Shown here piece by piece: positions 23,489 through 34,479 of a DNA stretch of 64,000 bases. The stretch covers positions 18,197,037-18,261,036 of the forward strand of contig CM055884.1 of assembly GCA_029582165.1 (NCBI GenBank), in the 5' to 3' direction. Numbering within the stretch: position 1 is the stretch's first letter; every line of letters starts with the position of its first letter. The DNA is from Portulaca oleracea. Its lineage: Eukaryota > Streptophyta > Magnoliopsida > Caryophyllales > Portulacaceae. A program made the position numbers and the translations under genes. The notes under the pieces are model-generated. The model was not told the DNA's origin, did not search any database, and was given only the letters and a program-made list of their open reading frames with translations.

Positions 23489-24401
23489 CCGAGGTCAATA
23501 AGATAAGATCTTTACAAGCACTGAATTCATGATGTTCAGCTGCTAGCAAAAGATCAAGAGTAGGCTCAATATAAAGGTTCTTTGTAGGCTTGGTTTGTTT
23601 AAGTGGGGTTAGGGTCTCTTTCTTGTGATTCACCACCAAAGTATAAGTGTTGGCCCTTCCATCATGTTGTACAGACCTATCAAACATCCAAGGCCTTCCC
23701 AGCAACAAGTGACATGCATCCATAGGTAAGACATCACACCAAATTGAGTCATGATATGATTTGCCTATTGAAAAACTCACCAAACATCTTTCTGTGATAG
23801 GATTGCCTCTGCTAGATTTCAACCATTGAATAGAGTAGGGTGCTGGATGGGATGAAGTCATCAACTGCAACTTCTCCACCATCTCTCGTGAAGCTGCATT
23901 TGTACATCTGCCACCATCTACTATCACTGAGTAGACTTTCCCTTTCACAGTGCATCTTGTATGGAACAAAACTTCCCTTTGTTCTTGTCCCGTCTCAACA
24001 GAAGAACTGCGGGGAACTATTCTAATCACCAATAGTTCTCCTTCATCAGGGCCTTCCTCAACTTCATCATACACAGGATCAAGTAACTCTCCCTCTGGAT
24101 GGACTTCCCCTTGCTCCTCAACTTCTGGTTCAGCAAACCATGAAGCTTGATAGTCAGCCAAGGTCACCACTCTCTTGTTGGGACGTTCTGAAGCTATATG
24201 TCCTAGTCCTTGACATCTAAAGCACCCCCTGTTATTCGTAGCAATGGGGTTTGGATTTCTTTGAGGGGCTGGGCGTTGTTTTTGTGGGGGAGTAGGCTGT
24301 TTTGTGGGATATCTTGGGGTAAAAGGGGTTCTTTGAGTTGTGGGATAGGTTCTGGGATAAGTAAAAGGCTTGGCTTGAAGTTTGTAGGGAGCTTTTGCCA
24401 T
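23361..24401 (-). pseudogene. Gypsy gag zinc knuckle and aspartic protease
   Basis: A 346-residue open frame. A Pro/Gln/Thr-rich linker leads to a zinc knuckle CFRCQGLGHIASERP (about residues 59-73) in which the fourth ligand, Cys, is replaced by Arg. An acidic linker follows. The protease contains VDGGRCTNAAS (about residues 161-171), the equivalent of the DSG active-site motif, and LLLGRPWMFDRSVQHDGR (about residues 233-250). The protease matures the polyprotein. The frame overlaps the next one at 23361-23488, where a frameshift near a run of G (about 23387-23393) separates it from the reverse transcriptase. Confidence 0.88.
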
Positions 24402-24799
24402 AGACTCCTTCCCTTTGGACCTCTTCTACAATTCTACTTTGTGAGCCAAGGAACTGAGTTCATCCAGGGTAGTGTATGGATGCAATTCCACCACATGCCT
24501 TATATTCTCATTCAAACCAGCTAGAAATCTCACCAGGACTTGAGTTTCATTCTCCTTGAGGTCACACCTCCACAAAAGATGCTCAAACTCCTTTGTATAT
24601 TCCTCCACAGACCTGTTGCCTTGCACTAGCTGTTGCAATTTGCTATAGTTCTCCCTAAGATAGTTCACAGGCAAGAACTTAGACTTCAGCTTCTCCTTCA
24701 TCTACTCCCAAATCTTAACTTTCTCCTTTCCCTTCTCTACTCTCCTTTTCTGCAGATTAGACCACCAGATTGAAGCATGTTTCTTCAGCTTTAGAGAAA
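24402..24799 (-). pseudogene. Gypsy gag, central part
   Basis: Continues the Gag domain broken at 34790: LKLKKHASIWWSNLQKRRVE, then a stop after KIWE, then MKEKLKSKFLPVNYLRENYS and RSVEEYTKEFEHLLWRCDLK (ORF 24426-24701). A stop follows HKVEL at 24426, just before the proline-rich part. The W-W and Y-T-EF-LL patterns are characteristic of Ty3/Gypsy gag. Confidence 0.88.
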
Positions 24800-24802
24800 T
24801 AA

Positions 24803-25165
24803 CACTACAACAGAACAGGTCTCAGGCGACCGTTACTATCGATCGCAATAGGCCTCTATCGGTTGCAGGAGAGGGCAGGCGACCGATATCAGCGACCGAT
24901 ACGTATCGGTTGCCGCATTCCGTTGTTTTCCTAACCGGGCGACCGATACGTATCGGTCGTTAAACTTGCGACCGATAGAAGCTCGGGCGACCCATACATA
25001 TCGGTCGCTAATCAGCGACCGATACCATATCGGTCGCTATGTATCGGTCACAACATGTTGGTCGCAAAATAGCAACTAATACAATATCGGCCGCAAGGTA
25101 ACAATCACTAATAGTGACCATTAATCAGCGACTGATACGTATCGATCGCAGAATTTAATTTAATT
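24803..25165. repeat. CACTA subterminal repeats, left end
   Basis: About a dozen copies of GCGACCGATA and its reverse complement, several forming palindromes such as ACCGATACGTATCGGT (near 24895 and 24945). In En/Spm such motifs bind the element-encoded TNPA-like protein. That role here is inferred from position and density. Confidence 0.85.
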
Positions 25166-25257
25166 TTTTTAAAAAAATTCAAGATTGTGATCGATTCGGT
25201 TATAATCACGCTGTATATATGTTTATGAATTATCGGTCTCTGCTATTATTGTATTAC

Positions 25258-25258
<1 letters not shown>

Positions 25259-25306
<48 letters not shown>
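25259..25306. repeat. (AT)n microsatellite
   Basis: About 24 uninterrupted TA dinucleotides just inside the left CACTA subterminal region. A shorter (AT)n lies at about 27578-27603. Confidence 0.95.
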
Positions 25307-25309
<3 letters not shown>

Positions 25310-25491
25310 GCTGCATATTTATCCACCTGTCAGTTTCATACATAATATAATTAAACATATATAATATTGAACATTCATGCATAAGTTTCATACATAAGCT
25401 AAGTTTCCCACGTACATACGTTAAATATTCACAAGTTTCATACATATACTTAATATCCGTACAAATATATAATAACTAAAAGTTCATAAGT

Positions 25492-27450
25492 TCAAGGTTG
25501 GGGAGGGAATAGCGGGGATCCCGATAAGTTTAGATACTGATACGTGGAAGAAGAACTACCAGCTTGTTGTTGATGTTGGAACACTTGTGTCAGTTGGCTT
25601 TGAATCTGAGAAAGGGCGAATGAGTGGGCAGCAAGTTGATCCCGTACAATAGCTTCGGTGGACGAGGTTGCGCCGGCATGCCTCGAAGAAAAACTACCCT
25701 GGGCGGGGGGTGGAGTATCGTAGAAGTACGAGGTCGCACTCCGAAGACCATAGACAGGTTGGTCTTTTAGTTTGTACCCCCCTGCCAATTGGAGGTACAA
25801 CTCCCTAGCTTCCGGGGAGTTCTCACTTATGCCACGCTCCTCTAATTTTTGGCGAAAAGTTTCCTGTAAACATTCATACATAAGTAGCAAACACAATCCA
25901 AAACGGGCATAAAACATGCACGACCACACGTCGGATTTCAAACACAATCGAAAAGACACTTTAAACATGCACGGCCACACGCCGGAATTCAAATTCAATT
26001 CCAAGACACATAAAACATGCACGGCCACACGTCGGAGTTCAAATTCAATCCAAACACACATAAAACATGCACGCCCACACGCCGAAGTTCATATTCAATC
26101 CAAAACATACATTAAACATACACGGCTACACGCCGGAGTTCAAATTCAATCCAAAACATACATTAAACATACACGGCCACACGCCGGATTTCAAACACAA
26201 TCCAAAAGACACTTTAAACATGCACAGCCACATGCCGGAGTTCAAATTCAATCCAAACACACATAAAACATGCACGGCCACACGCTGGAGTTCAAATTCA
26301 ATCCTAAACATACATTAAACATACACGACCACACGCCGAAGTTCAAATTTAATCCCAACACACATAAAACATGCACGGCCATACGCTGGATTTCAAACAC
26401 AATCCAAAAGACACTTTAAACATGCACGGCCACACGCCGGAGTTTAAATTCACTCCAAACACACATAAAACATGCACGGCTACACGCCGGAGTTCAAATT
26501 CAATCCTAAACATACATTAATCATACACGGCCACACGCTGGAGTTCAAATTCAATCCCAACACACATAAAACATACACGGCCACACGCCGGAGTTCAAAT
26601 TCAATCCTATACACAACTTAATGTTTACGAATATGTGTAAAGGAAACTTACATCGAGTGTGGCATCATGTGGGGAACTCCACACCAGTTTCCCCGTAGGA
26701 TCTCGCCCGCAGTGAATGTGAGTATGGACTTCGGAAAGGGTCATGAATTTCCCCTCGGTCAGCTACAAGTTAGAATAGTAAATGCAAACAATTGTTTAGA
26801 GAGTTGTTACTAGTTAATGTATACATATAATTTTATTAATTGTGCCAGGATAGGCTTCACCTTCTTCTTAAAATAAGTTGCTGCCAAAATCGAGTTGACA
26901 TGCGTAATGCAATTGTCCGCCTTCTCCGAATTCCGGTTTGCTTTGGCGGCATTTGATCGTCGAATGAAATCCTCGGTTTGGGATTCCTCCTCCATTGCAT
27001 CACGGTGCTCCTCGATCATATGAGGTACAGGGTCAGTCCTCTTTTTGGTCCTGACCTTGTATCCCGTATCAGCTGCCCGGTCGCACAATTTCGTGTGCCA
27101 CCCACTGCACACCTCACGTTTGATGTCTTCGTCCCACACATAATGTCATTGTATAAAGTAATTTATTAGTGATTAGTTAAACGATTATTACGTAAAAGAA
27201 AATTATAACCCAATTTGCATAATTACTTACACAGAATTCCCCCACAAATTTGTTTTCTCAGCTTTCGACCATTTAGAAGCAGGCTTCGAATTCGGGTGGG
27301 AACGAATTTGCCCTCCAACAAACCGTGCTAAACGGGTGTCAGCGAACCTATGCAATCGTTTCGAAAAAAACAAATAAAGTTAATAAAACAAACTCTAAAT
27401 AAATGTACATAGGATTTTATGTGATCATCTTACCAATCCTCCCCCCGTTC
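25492..27450 (-). pseudogene. CACTA second gene, Transposase_24 (TNPA-like), exons on minus strand
   Basis: Segments in order on the minus strand. RGRQPHSVWQNAAPIDLALY (about 27530-27470) and RFADTRLARFVGGQIRSHPN (about 27350-27290) come first, followed by KASKWSKAEKTNLWGNS-like sequence to about 27235. WHTKLCDRAADTGYKVRTKK and MIEEHRDAMEEESQTEDFIR follow (27139 down to about 26830). Next is LTEGKFMTLSEVHTHIHCGR with DPTGKLVWSSPHDATLDV (about 26765-26652). The last exon is ETFRQKLEERGISENSPEAR through GSSSSTYQYLNLSG, with a stop at 25492. The pattern matches the plant En/Spm Transposase_24 family, thought to bind the subterminal motifs. A large intron before the last exon (about 26650-25866) contains a 14-copy minisatellite. 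Exon limits are estimates. I do not see an intact start. Confidence 0.75.
25912..26620. repeat. 50-bp minisatellite in an intron of the CACTA second gene
   Basis: Fourteen successive units of 49-52 bp, each beginning CATGCACGGCCACACGCCGG or CATACACGGCCACACGCC (variants), with alternating second halves (ATTCAAATTCAATCC or TTTCAAACACAATCC). Because the period is often 51 bp, long His/Lys/Asn-rich open frames appear on the plus strand. These are not genes. Confidence 0.92.
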
Positions 27451-27573
27451 AAGTCGAATACGGTTGGGGTATAGAGCAAGGTCGATCGGAGCTGCATTTT
27501 GCCAAACACTATGTGGTTGTCTCCCCCTAATATAATAGTTAATATAAGGTAAAATCAAAACACAAGTTAGTTC

Positions 27574-27604
<31 letters not shown>

Positions 27605-27801
27605 GACAAAAATAGCATGCGTAAGAGTAGAATGCATTAACTTCAGCTAAGTACATGAAAAATATGAACCAAGTTGTGAATATAATAAATGATAATGTCT
27701 AGTAATGTATATTAACATGATAATAGAATTCACTACTCATTTTCCTCTTCATCATCACTACTAATAATCTCGGTACAAATAGGGTCTAACATATTATCCT
27801 C

Positions 27802-30800
27802 CTATATACCCACTCCCTCTTCCCCCATAATAAATTCATTAGCATCATCGTTCATGGGTTCCTCATCACTTAGGTCATCTTGATCTTCGATTTGGTCCTC
27901 ATCAATGCCAAATAGTGTTGGAGGATTTTCAGTGCTATCCTCTTGATATGCGGCATCATCAATGCCGTCAATCATTGACCTCGGCTTTATGATGAGTGTT
28001 GCCCACCACTGGTTTCTATCTCGCCTTGTACTAGGATAACGAGTATAAAACACTTGCATTGCTTGGGATGCTAGCACGAATGGTTCATATAATCGATACC
28101 GTTTTGTATGGTTCACATCCACGAGATTGAAATGCTCATGTTTGTTCAAACCATGGACGGAGTCAAACCAATCAACTTTGAACAAAACAACTTTATAATT
28201 TCCAAATCTTCCTAAGTATTCCAACTAAATCACTTCTTGGAGCGTCCCATAGAAGTCTACGTCGTGCATTCCTTTTACATATACCCCAGAGTTGGCGTTC
28301 GACTTTCCTTGCCGTTGAACTTGGAAATTATAGTTGTTAATGTAGTAATGGTTCCACCAACGCACATTTTTGTTGGGACCGTAGGCTAACGCTGAATAAA
28401 GTCATCTGTTTCATTTGAATTGATAGCCTACACAATATAATTTTAGCAAAGTCGTCAACTTCAAGTAGACAACATTATGATAATTGAACTAGAATCTTAT
28501 TAATTCAATGAAACTTGATCGTTCACCTTTCGTTTAAACCATTCAGGAAATTGTTTGCCAAATTTGCTCCACAAATCCCTTATTTGTGTGCGTGGATATA
28601 ATAGGCATATGTCTTCTTCAAATTGTCTTTCAACAAATTATTTAAGGTGTTAACTAGGTAATTAGTTACATAGAGCATGTACATACACATAGCGGCGTGC
28701 AATCGTACAAACCTTTCATACTTTTCCAACAACTCGCTATTTGAAAGAACGTATGCATGCGCCGCAACATACTCTTGTTGGTTGAGGAACCTCTTTTGAC
28801 CCTCACTAGGAGCATATCCAATGTTTGAGGAAAACACATCGGGGAGGGGTTCACGTGCTTCACATCAGGGCATGCATTTCTTTTAAGTTCCCTAGACTTT
28901 GTTTGAACTTCGGGGGCAAAATATGCCTCGCAAAAGTTTGCTATCTCCTCTGTTAGGTATGCATTGCAGATAGACGATTCTACACGTTCCTTGTTCCCCA
29001 CTTTTTTCTTTAAGTGGTGCAAAAATCTACAACATTTTACAAGTAACAAACATTGATGTTTCCTTAAGATACATAATTGATCTCATAGTAACTATGAAAG
29101 ATATGTAAATATAGTTGTACCTTTCAAAAGGATACATCCACCTATACTGAACAGGTCCTCCCATTGTTGCTTTGTAAGGAAGATGTACTGGAAGGTGTTC
29201 CATGACATTGAAGAAGGCAGGGGGGAAATATCATTTCCAACTTGCATAGAATTTCCGGTATGTTTCTCTCTAACCGGATCATGTCACTCACCTTTAAATT
29301 AGAAGCACATAAATCTCTAAAGAACTGGCTGAGTTCAGTCAATGGTTTCCAAACTTTTTGAGGAAGTAGCTCCCTGGTTGCAATTGGTAACAACCTCTCC
29401 ATGAAAACTTGACAATCATGGCTCTTCAACCCCTGCAACTTTGAATTTTTGGGATCGACACATCTGCTCAGATTGCTCGCGTAGCCATCAGGGAGTTTGA
29501 GGCCTTTCAACCACTCACACAAGGCCTTAACTTCTTCTTTACCCATTTGATAGGGAGCGTTCAGCATAGTTTCAGTGCTAGTCCCATCATAGTGATGAGT
29601 TTCTTCAATGTTTAGCTGACGACGCTTGCAATGGGTGGCTTGGTCCCTACGCGAGTTCTTATCGTCCTTCGTCTTGCCTTTAACACTCATGATGGTATTT
29701 AACACTTGATCAAATACATTCTTCTCAACATGCATGACATCCAAGTTGTGTCGGATTTTAAGATCTTTCCAATACGGCAACTCCCAATATATGCTTCTCT
29801 TGTTCCAATTGTGAGACTCTAAATACCCATCAACATGGTTATGTTGTTCCGTGGAGCTCGGGAAATTACATACACAATTCCAAATTTCTTCCCCGTTCAA
29901 TCGAGGGGGTGGAGGTGAATTTTCTTCCTTATTCTTTGAGAAAGCGCGCTTATTTTTTCGAAATGGATGGTTCTCAGGCAGAAATTGTCTATGACAATCG
30001 AACTAAGAATGTTTCCTACCATGTTGTAACCATCTAGCCTTTGTGTTCTCCATATAGTAGGGACAAGACATTTTCCCCGATGTGGTCCAACTAGAAAGCA
30101 TTCCGTATGCCGAAAAATCGCTTATGGCCCACAAGACGGATGCCTTCATTTTAAAATTTTGCTTCTTAGAGACATCATACATGTCAATACCAACCTCGTA
30201 TAAATGTTTCAACTCATCGATTAACGGTTGCAAGTAGACATCAAGATTTCCCTTTGGCCTTTTCGGCCTAGGAATTAACAGAGTCAGAAACAAGTACTGC
30301 TTCTTCATGCACAACCAAGGCGGCAAATTATATGGAGTTGCAATCATCGGCTAACATGAATACGTCTGACCGAAACTGCCGAAAGGTACAAAACCATCTG
30401 TGCATAGCCCCAACCGTACGTTTCGGGGTTTGGACGCAAATTCATTATGGAGGGCATCGAAATGCTTCCACGCTTCACTGTCGCACGGATGAACCATAGT
30501 TCCATCTTCACGTACATTCAATGAGTGCCACCTCATGTGCTCTACAGATGTCTTAGTTGCATACAATCTTTGCAACCTCGGCCCGAGTGGGAAGTAAATC
30601 AATTGCTTGTGTGCAATGCGTTTCCCACGCAACGTCGTTTTAGCATACCTATCGGCTCCGCAATGGTCACACTTATCTAAGTCTGCTTTCTCCTTCCAAA
30701 ACAACACGCACCCATTGGGACACGCGTCGATTCTCTCATGTGGAAGTTCTGACGCACCAATCAATTTCTTCGCTTGATAATTTCTTCGCTTGATAGTAGG

Positions 30801-31398
30801 TGTTTGTCATTTCATTGCCAGGGGGACATACGTCCTTCATTAAGGCAAACAAACTGTCCACGGCTTTATTTGGGAGATTGTACTCACATTTAATGTTAAT
30901 CATCCGTGAGACAACCGACAATAAAGACATGTCGCAACCTTCATATAGAGGCTTTTTGGAGGCATCGAGCATTTCTAAGAACTTATTAGTCCCTTCCTCT
31001 TGCTCATCTTCCCTCGTATCATCAGTGCAGCTCAAAGGCATATGGCCCATGGCATCGGTGATCATTTCTTGCATACTGTTGACACACCCATCACCAGAAG
31101 ACCCATCAACAACAGTGTTAACAGTTTGACCACTACCCCCGAGAGTGGCAAAAGTCTCCCCGTGACTTATCCAAACATAATAATTTGGACAAAAGCCGTG
31201 TTTGTACAAGTGTAGCTTCACAATATCCTCGTCAATGTACTTCATGTTTTTGCATTTGCTACAAGGACACCTAAGTTTCCCCGAACTACTCCATTGTTTT
31301 GCAACAGGTATAAATTCTTCATTCACCATAAGTACGAATTCCACACTAAGATATTCACCATCATGTCTTTCATACATCCATTTTCTACTACTCTCCAT
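27802..31398 (-). pseudogene. CACTA transposase, TNP2/Transposase_21 type with DUF4218 and DUF4216
   Basis: Start ATG at 31398 (MESSRKWMYERHDGEYLSVE). Order on the minus strand: Transposase-associated domain (LRCPCSKCKNMKYIDEDIVK, HLYKHGFCPNYYVWISHGE), then KKLIGASELPHERIDACPNG and CDHCGADRYAKTT (TNP2, 30764-30351). IRPKRPKGNLDVYLQPLIDE-like sequence (about 30260) and DCHRQFLPENHPFRKNKRAF (about 30000) follow, then KIRHNLDVMHVEKNVFDQVL (about 29735). DUF4218 is about 29130-28790 (RWMYPFER; CNAYLTEEIANFCEAYF) and DUF4216 about 28420-27802 (VVLFKVDWFDSVHGLNKHEH). Defects: a perfect 16-bp tandem duplication at 30763-30794 shifts the frame. Trp-type TAG stops follow YSC (about 30353) and KHS (about 30003), a G-run near 29219-29225 shifts the frame, and there is a stop before LEYLGRF (about 28225). 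The enzyme catalyses cut-and-paste transposition. This copy is dead. Confidence 0.9.
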
Positions 31399-31618
31399 TA
31401 TGTATTTAACTACATACAATGTATATCATTATAAGGGATTAACTCACAATTAATTAAAGCAAATACATACTTTCCATGAATATAATGTATGTTATTATTT
31501 ATTGTTAATAACTATGTGATGTTTCATTGAATTTCAACTAAACTTTTATGACTATTAGTTAAAACTTCAAGTAAACTTTTTTATGACATCTACAACTATG
31601 ATATGTCACTAGTCAAGA

Positions 31619-32277
31619 GGATCCTGCTATTATCCAAGGAGAGTGTGTTTGTTCCTGTTAATCTATGGCTGAAAAAGACTTTCATGAGTCGTAGACTCTC
31701 CCTTATATTGTCTAGTTCACCAAAAAAGTAGCGCAATCTCAGCATTGAAATTGCGCGAGGTGTATAGTGCTTTGGGAGTTAGAAGCATCTCAGATTCCGT
31801 ACAATGCAGTGTTTCTATTGTGCAGCTTGGTGGGCAACAAGACAAGGTGGGAATGAAAGAGAAGCTTATAGTAAATGGTCTAATAGAAATCATGTTGGGC
31901 TTTCTTACATGTAAGATTCATATGTCCATCAAAGTAAGACACGATGCTGCAAATTCAATGCTTTGATGGACCTATGAATCTTATATACAAGAAAGCCCAA
32001 CACGATTTCTATTAGACCCTTTACTATAAGCTTCTCTTTCATTCCCACCTTGTCTTGATGCCCACCAGGCTGCACAATAGAAACAATGCATTGTACCGAA
32101 TCTAAGACGCTTCTAACTCCCAAAGCACTATAGACCTCGCGCAATTTAACTACTGAGATTGCGCTACTTTTTGGTGAACCAGACAAATAAAGGAGAGTCG
32201 ATACGACTCGTGAAAGTCCTTTTCAACCTTAGATTTTCAGGTCACAAACATACTCTCCTTGTATACTAATAGGATCC
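31619..32277. repeat. Long hairpin 1 in CACTA intron 1
   Basis: Left arm 31619-31933 and right arm 31962-32277 are reverse complements at roughly 85-90 percent identity by eye, separated by a 28-base loop. The arms start and end in GGATCC. Both arms, read in the same sense, keep an open frame of about 60 codons with the same protein (KLREVYSALGVRS, DKVGMKEKLIV, GLIEI-LGFL). They may derive from a coding exon that I cannot identify. It is preceded by a leader TATGACATCTACAACT (31582-31597). Confidence 0.9.
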
Positions 32278-32456
32278 AAACTCAACCTCTTTTCATGACA
32301 TCTACAGCTAAGATACTATAACTATAGATTAACCTACTTACTACTATAAACTATCATGACCAATAACCTATATTATTATGTAGCAACTGGTTGTTGAGTA
32401 CTTAAGTTAGTAAATGGATGTGACAGAATTAATAATAATTAATGTCTTCATTTGGA

Positions 32457-32930
32457 GTTATGAGTACTTAAGTTAGCAATTAGGTTGGATTAGCAACAAG
32501 TTTACGCTACCAACTTGGTTGGATAACTTAATTAAAGGCAGGTCTCTAAATGCCAATTCAACTTTGTTGTGATGAACAAGCTCTCGGAGTTATATGTATG
32601 GGTGATCTACCACTTGTGACGTAGCAAATGTCAATCTTTGTGCATTTAGCATCCCAATCCCCAATAAGATGAACACCCACGAAATCAAGATTGAGTTCCT
32701 GGGTGTTCATTTTATAAGTGGTTGGGATGTTGAATACATAACGATCCACATTTGCTACGTCACAAGCGGGTGATCACCCATACGTATAACTTAGAGAGTT
32801 TGTTCATCACAATAAGGTTGAATTGGCATTTAGAGACTTGCATTTAATTAAGTTATCCAACGAAGTTGGCAGTCGCGTAAATTAATTCCTAATCAAACAT
32901 AATAACTAACTCACTTACTAATAACTACCA
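32457..32930. repeat. Long hairpin 2 in CACTA intron 1
   Basis: Left arm about 32457-32679, loop 32680-32699, right arm 32700 to about 32930. The inner stem contains TGTGACGTAGCAAATGT against ACATTTGCTACGTCACA (perfect over 17 bases). The outer stem (AGTTAGCAATTAGG; ACGC-ACCAACTT) is shared with hairpin 3. It follows leader CATGACATCTACAGCT (32294-32309). Confidence 0.88.
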
Positions 32931-33063
32931 AAATCATCCAAACTCGACACTTTTTTATGACATCTACAATAAGCTACTTAAATGGTTGTTGTGTACTTAT
33001 ATAGCAACTTGTTGTTGATTACGTAAATGGATGTGACATAATTATTTAGAATTTATGTCTTGG

Positions 33064-33430
33064 AGTTATGAGTAATTAAGTTAGCAATTAGGTTGGGAAC
33101 ACCCAAAAAATTTACGCTACCAACTTTATAGGCTAACTTAAATAAAGGGACGTCTTCAAACAACAGATTCATAGTTCTTATGGAGAACAATCTGTCAGAG
33201 TTTTATAAATATGTCATCATGGGCTTGCGACGTATGAATGTGTCACGACCAGCATTCATACGTCGCAACCGCATAATGACCTATTTATAAAACTATGACA
33301 AATTGTTCCCCACAACAACTATGAATCTGCTATTTGAAGACGTGCCTTTAATTAAGTTAACCAACGAAGTTGGCAGTCGCGTAAATTTGTTCCTAACCAA
33401 ACATAATAACTAACTCACTTACTAATAACT
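33064..33430. repeat. Long hairpin 3 in CACTA intron 1
   Basis: Left arm about 33064-33240, loop 33241-33252, right arm 33253 to about 33430. The inner stem contains TTGCGACGTATGAATG against CATTCATACGTCGCAA (perfect over 16 bases). The outer stem resembles that of hairpin 2, while the inner stem is different sequence. It follows leader TATGACATCTACAATA (32956-32971). Confidence 0.88.
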
Positions 33431-33489
33431 ACCAAAATCATTCATAAATTTTTAACATATAAAACTAACCTACTTAAATTTGAATAATC

Positions 33490-34200
33490 ATACACATTCT
33501 CTAGAATTATTTTAACTTCATTTAACTAATTATTTAATTAAACTCAACCCTAATTTATAACTAAATTAATTTAACTTAACTAACCAAACATATACAATCA
33601 ATTAAACCTAACCACAACCCTAACCCATACAAACATATACAAAGATCCTATAATTAATTATACTAATTAAACTAATTATTCATAACTTAGTAAACCCTAA
33701 ATTACTCAAGTAAATTACTCAAATTCAACAACATATATGAATTTAAAACCTAGTAAACTCTAAACATTCATAATTCACCCTAAATATTTACATTCAAAAT
33801 ATACACTATTCTAAATTTGAATTTAAAATTATAACCACACTAAAATTACTCAAGTAAATATTTCAAATTCACCCTAAAAATTTACATTCAAAACATACAC
33901 TACCCTAAATTTGAATTTCAAACCATAATCACACTAAAATCACTCGAGTAAATTACTCAAATTTACCGTAAAAATTTACATTTAAACATACACTGCCCTA
34001 AATTTGAATTCCAAACTATAACCACACTAAAATTACTCAAGTAAATTACTCAAATTCACCCTAAAAATTTACATTCAAAACACAATTCTAAATCGAATTT
34101 CAAACCCTAAACTTGACTAACATTAAACACTACCCTAAATTTGACTTTCAAACCATAACCACACTAAAATTACTCAAATAAATTACTCAAATACAACAAT
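33490..34200. repeat. AT-rich tandem repeats in CACTA intron 1
   Basis: A unit of roughly 90-100 bp with phrases ACTCAAGTAAATTACTCAAA, CACCCTAAAAATTTACATTC and CCTAAATTTGAATTTCAAAC occurs about four to five times between 33760 and 34200, with looser similarity before it. No coding content. Confidence 0.7.
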
Positions 34201-34262
34201 ATATATGAATTTTACAATTAAAAATCAACAATTTAACTACAAAAATAAATTAGGGGACTCAC

Positions 34263-34440
34263 ATTGGTGGTTGCCGGAGATGTTGGCGTCGGTGGTTGCC
34301 GGAAGGGTGCACACGATGGTCGTCGGTGGACGCAGTGTCGACCGGCATCGACGGTGGTGGCCGGATTCAAGGTGGTTGGGACGGTGGTTGAGGTCGGGGT
34401 GTGAGAGGAATGAGCGAGATAGAGAGAGAAAGAGCAGCGT
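34263..34440 (-). other. Probable non-coding first exon of the CACTA transposase transcript
   Basis: A GC-rich island in AT-rich DNA, just inside the right subterminal repeats. On the minus strand it starts with a pyrimidine-rich CTCTTTCTCTCTCTATC and ends at a good donor, AAT|GTGAGT (GT at 34262-34261). A matching acceptor TGTATGTAG ends at 31410, twelve bases before the transposase ATG. This predicts an intron of about 2.85 kb. Predicted from signals only. Confidence 0.5.
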
Positions 34441-34463
34441 TATCGATTGAATTCTGCCCGTTG

Positions 34464-34475
34464 AGTCATTATAAA
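34464..34475 (-). promoter_or_regulatory. Candidate TATA box of the CACTA transposase
   Basis: Minus-strand CATTTATAATGA about 30 bp upstream of the pyrimidine-rich start of the GC-rich exon, and between it and the subterminal repeats, which is where the promoter of En/Spm-type elements normally lies. Confidence 0.45.
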
Positions 34476-34479
34476 TGGC

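Noticed and set aside
25916..26318. Open frames with a repeated His-Gly-His-Thr-Pro-Glu pattern
   Set aside because: The period equals that of the intronic minisatellite (about 51 bp), which keeps frames open by chance. There is no start context and no homology.
25912..26620. CRISPR-like regular repeat array
   Set aside because: Units are contiguous without unique spacers, and the context is a plant transposon intron.
30800..31215. Plus-strand frames of 71-109 residues opposite the CACTA transposase
   Set aside because: They are antisense shadows of the transposase coding strand and carry no domain of their own.
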